Assembly (NCBI RefSeq): GCF_028198165.1
Contig: NZ_CP116339.1
Location: 1,929,001-1,993,000, forward strand
Length of the DNA: 64,000 nt
Direction of reading: 5' to 3'
Origin: Pseudoxanthomonas sp. JBR18
GTDB taxonomy: Bacteria; Pseudomonadota; Gammaproteobacteria; Xanthomonadales; Xanthomonadaceae
The notes beneath the pieces are model-generated. The model was given only the letters and a program-made list of their open reading frames with translations. It did not search any database and was not told the DNA's origin. This document shows, piece by piece, positions 63,697-64,000 of the stretch. A program made the position numbers and the translations under genes. Within the stretch, counting starts at the first letter, position 1; each line of letters starts with the position of its first letter.

Positions 63697-64000
63697 TCCC
63701 TGCCATCCGCACCATCCTCCTGGCTGAAGACAGCAGCGCCGATGCCGAAATGGCCATCGATGCCCTGCGCGAGGCCAACCTGGCCAATCCCATCGTGCAC
63801 GTGGAAGACGGGGTGGAGGCGATGGACTACCTGCTGAGCCGGGGGGCCTACGCCGACCGTCCCGAGGGTCTGCCCGCGGTGCTGCTGCTGGACATCAAGA
63901 TGCCGCGCATGGATGGCATGGAGGTGCTGCGCAGCATCCGCGCCGACAACAAACTCAAGACCATGCCGGTGGTCATCCTGTCCTCCTCGCGGGAGGAGAG
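63693..64000 (+). CDS. Response regulator, CheY/Rcp1-like (cut by the window end)
   Basis: The first 102 residues are present. Receiver domain: IRTILLAEDSSADAEMAIDA (acidic pair), the phospho-acceptor Asp in VLLLDIKMPRMDGMEVLRSI, and VVILSSSRE with the conserved Ser. The insert DYLLSRGGAYADRPEGLP is typical of the Rcp1 type that partners phytochrome-like kinases. The ATG overlaps the kinase stop by 4 nt. The C-terminus is outside the window, so an output domain cannot be excluded. Confidence 0.92.
   Translation, partial: MIPAIRTILLAEDSSADAEMAIDALREANLANPIVHVEDGVEAMDYLLSRGAYADRPEGLPAVLLLDIKMPRMDGMEVLRSIRADNKLKTMPVVILSSSREE

Overview
The window is GC-rich chromosomal DNA (about two thirds G+C by eye) from a gammaproteobacterium of the Xanthomonadaceae (Xanthomonas, Stenotrophomonas, Pseudoxanthomonas and relatives). 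Signs of this are the TonB-Xanth-Caul type receptor followed by tryptophan-halogenase-like, SapC and cupin genes, an OryR-type LuxR solo beside a proline iminopeptidase, a Tat-exported OpgD, and two families of short palindromic repeats of the kind common in this group. I see no rRNA, tRNA, CRISPR array, insertion sequence or prophage. Genes are densely packed, and many neighbours overlap by 4 nt (ATGA or GTGA).

Layout. 1-3408: the start of an amino-acid permease, a ParD-like protein coupled to a methionine aminopeptidase, a tail fragment of a LacI-family gene, and a membrane-anchored glutamate-synthase-type flavoprotein. 3503-14723: a carbohydrate locus. It holds a LacI regulator, three TIM-barrel isomerases, a NupG-like and an ACS-type transporter, a Gfo/Idh/MocA dehydrogenase, a secreted DUF1080 (3-keto-glycoside hydrolase) protein, and a GMC dehydrogenase with its Tat-borne small subunit. 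The same 14-bp palindrome stands before both divisions, so the locus reads as one LacI regulon that oxidises and cleaves glycosides through 3-keto intermediates. 14811-22488: a TonB receptor, a C-N hydrolase, a proline iminopeptidase and a LuxR solo on one strand, with ethanolamine ammonia-lyase eutBC divergent from the LuxR gene. The LuxR protein carries the Met/Trp substitutions of the plant-signal-responsive OryR/PipR class. PipR is reported to sense an ethanolamine derivative, so the gene order suggests a sensing-plus-catabolism unit.

22505-32106: GST, LysR, AzoR, a PQQ-dependent dehydrogenase with a C-terminal anchor, a NYN/OST-HTH protein behind a five-copy palindrome cluster, a thioredoxin-like protein, a cyanobacterial-type glucosylglycerol-phosphate phosphatase, an HxlR/NmrA-like divergent pair and a TetR regulator. 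32173-42921: housekeeping genes (dinG, aroE, hemB), a DUF885 peptidase, a prolyl-type S9 peptidase, a 59-residue small protein and a Nu-class GST.

43331-51368: a TonB receptor, halogenase-like protein, SapC, cupin_8 and second halogenase-like protein behind a palindrome that fits the NagR operator reported in Shewanella and xanthomonads, which suggests amino-sugar regulation. 51427-54268: uvrD and a universal stress protein with a perfect FNR/Anr box. 54617-59660: a minus-strand CDP-sugar and glycosyltransferase cluster for surface polysaccharide. 59993-64000: opgD, and a membrane sensor kinase coupled to a response regulator cut by the window end.
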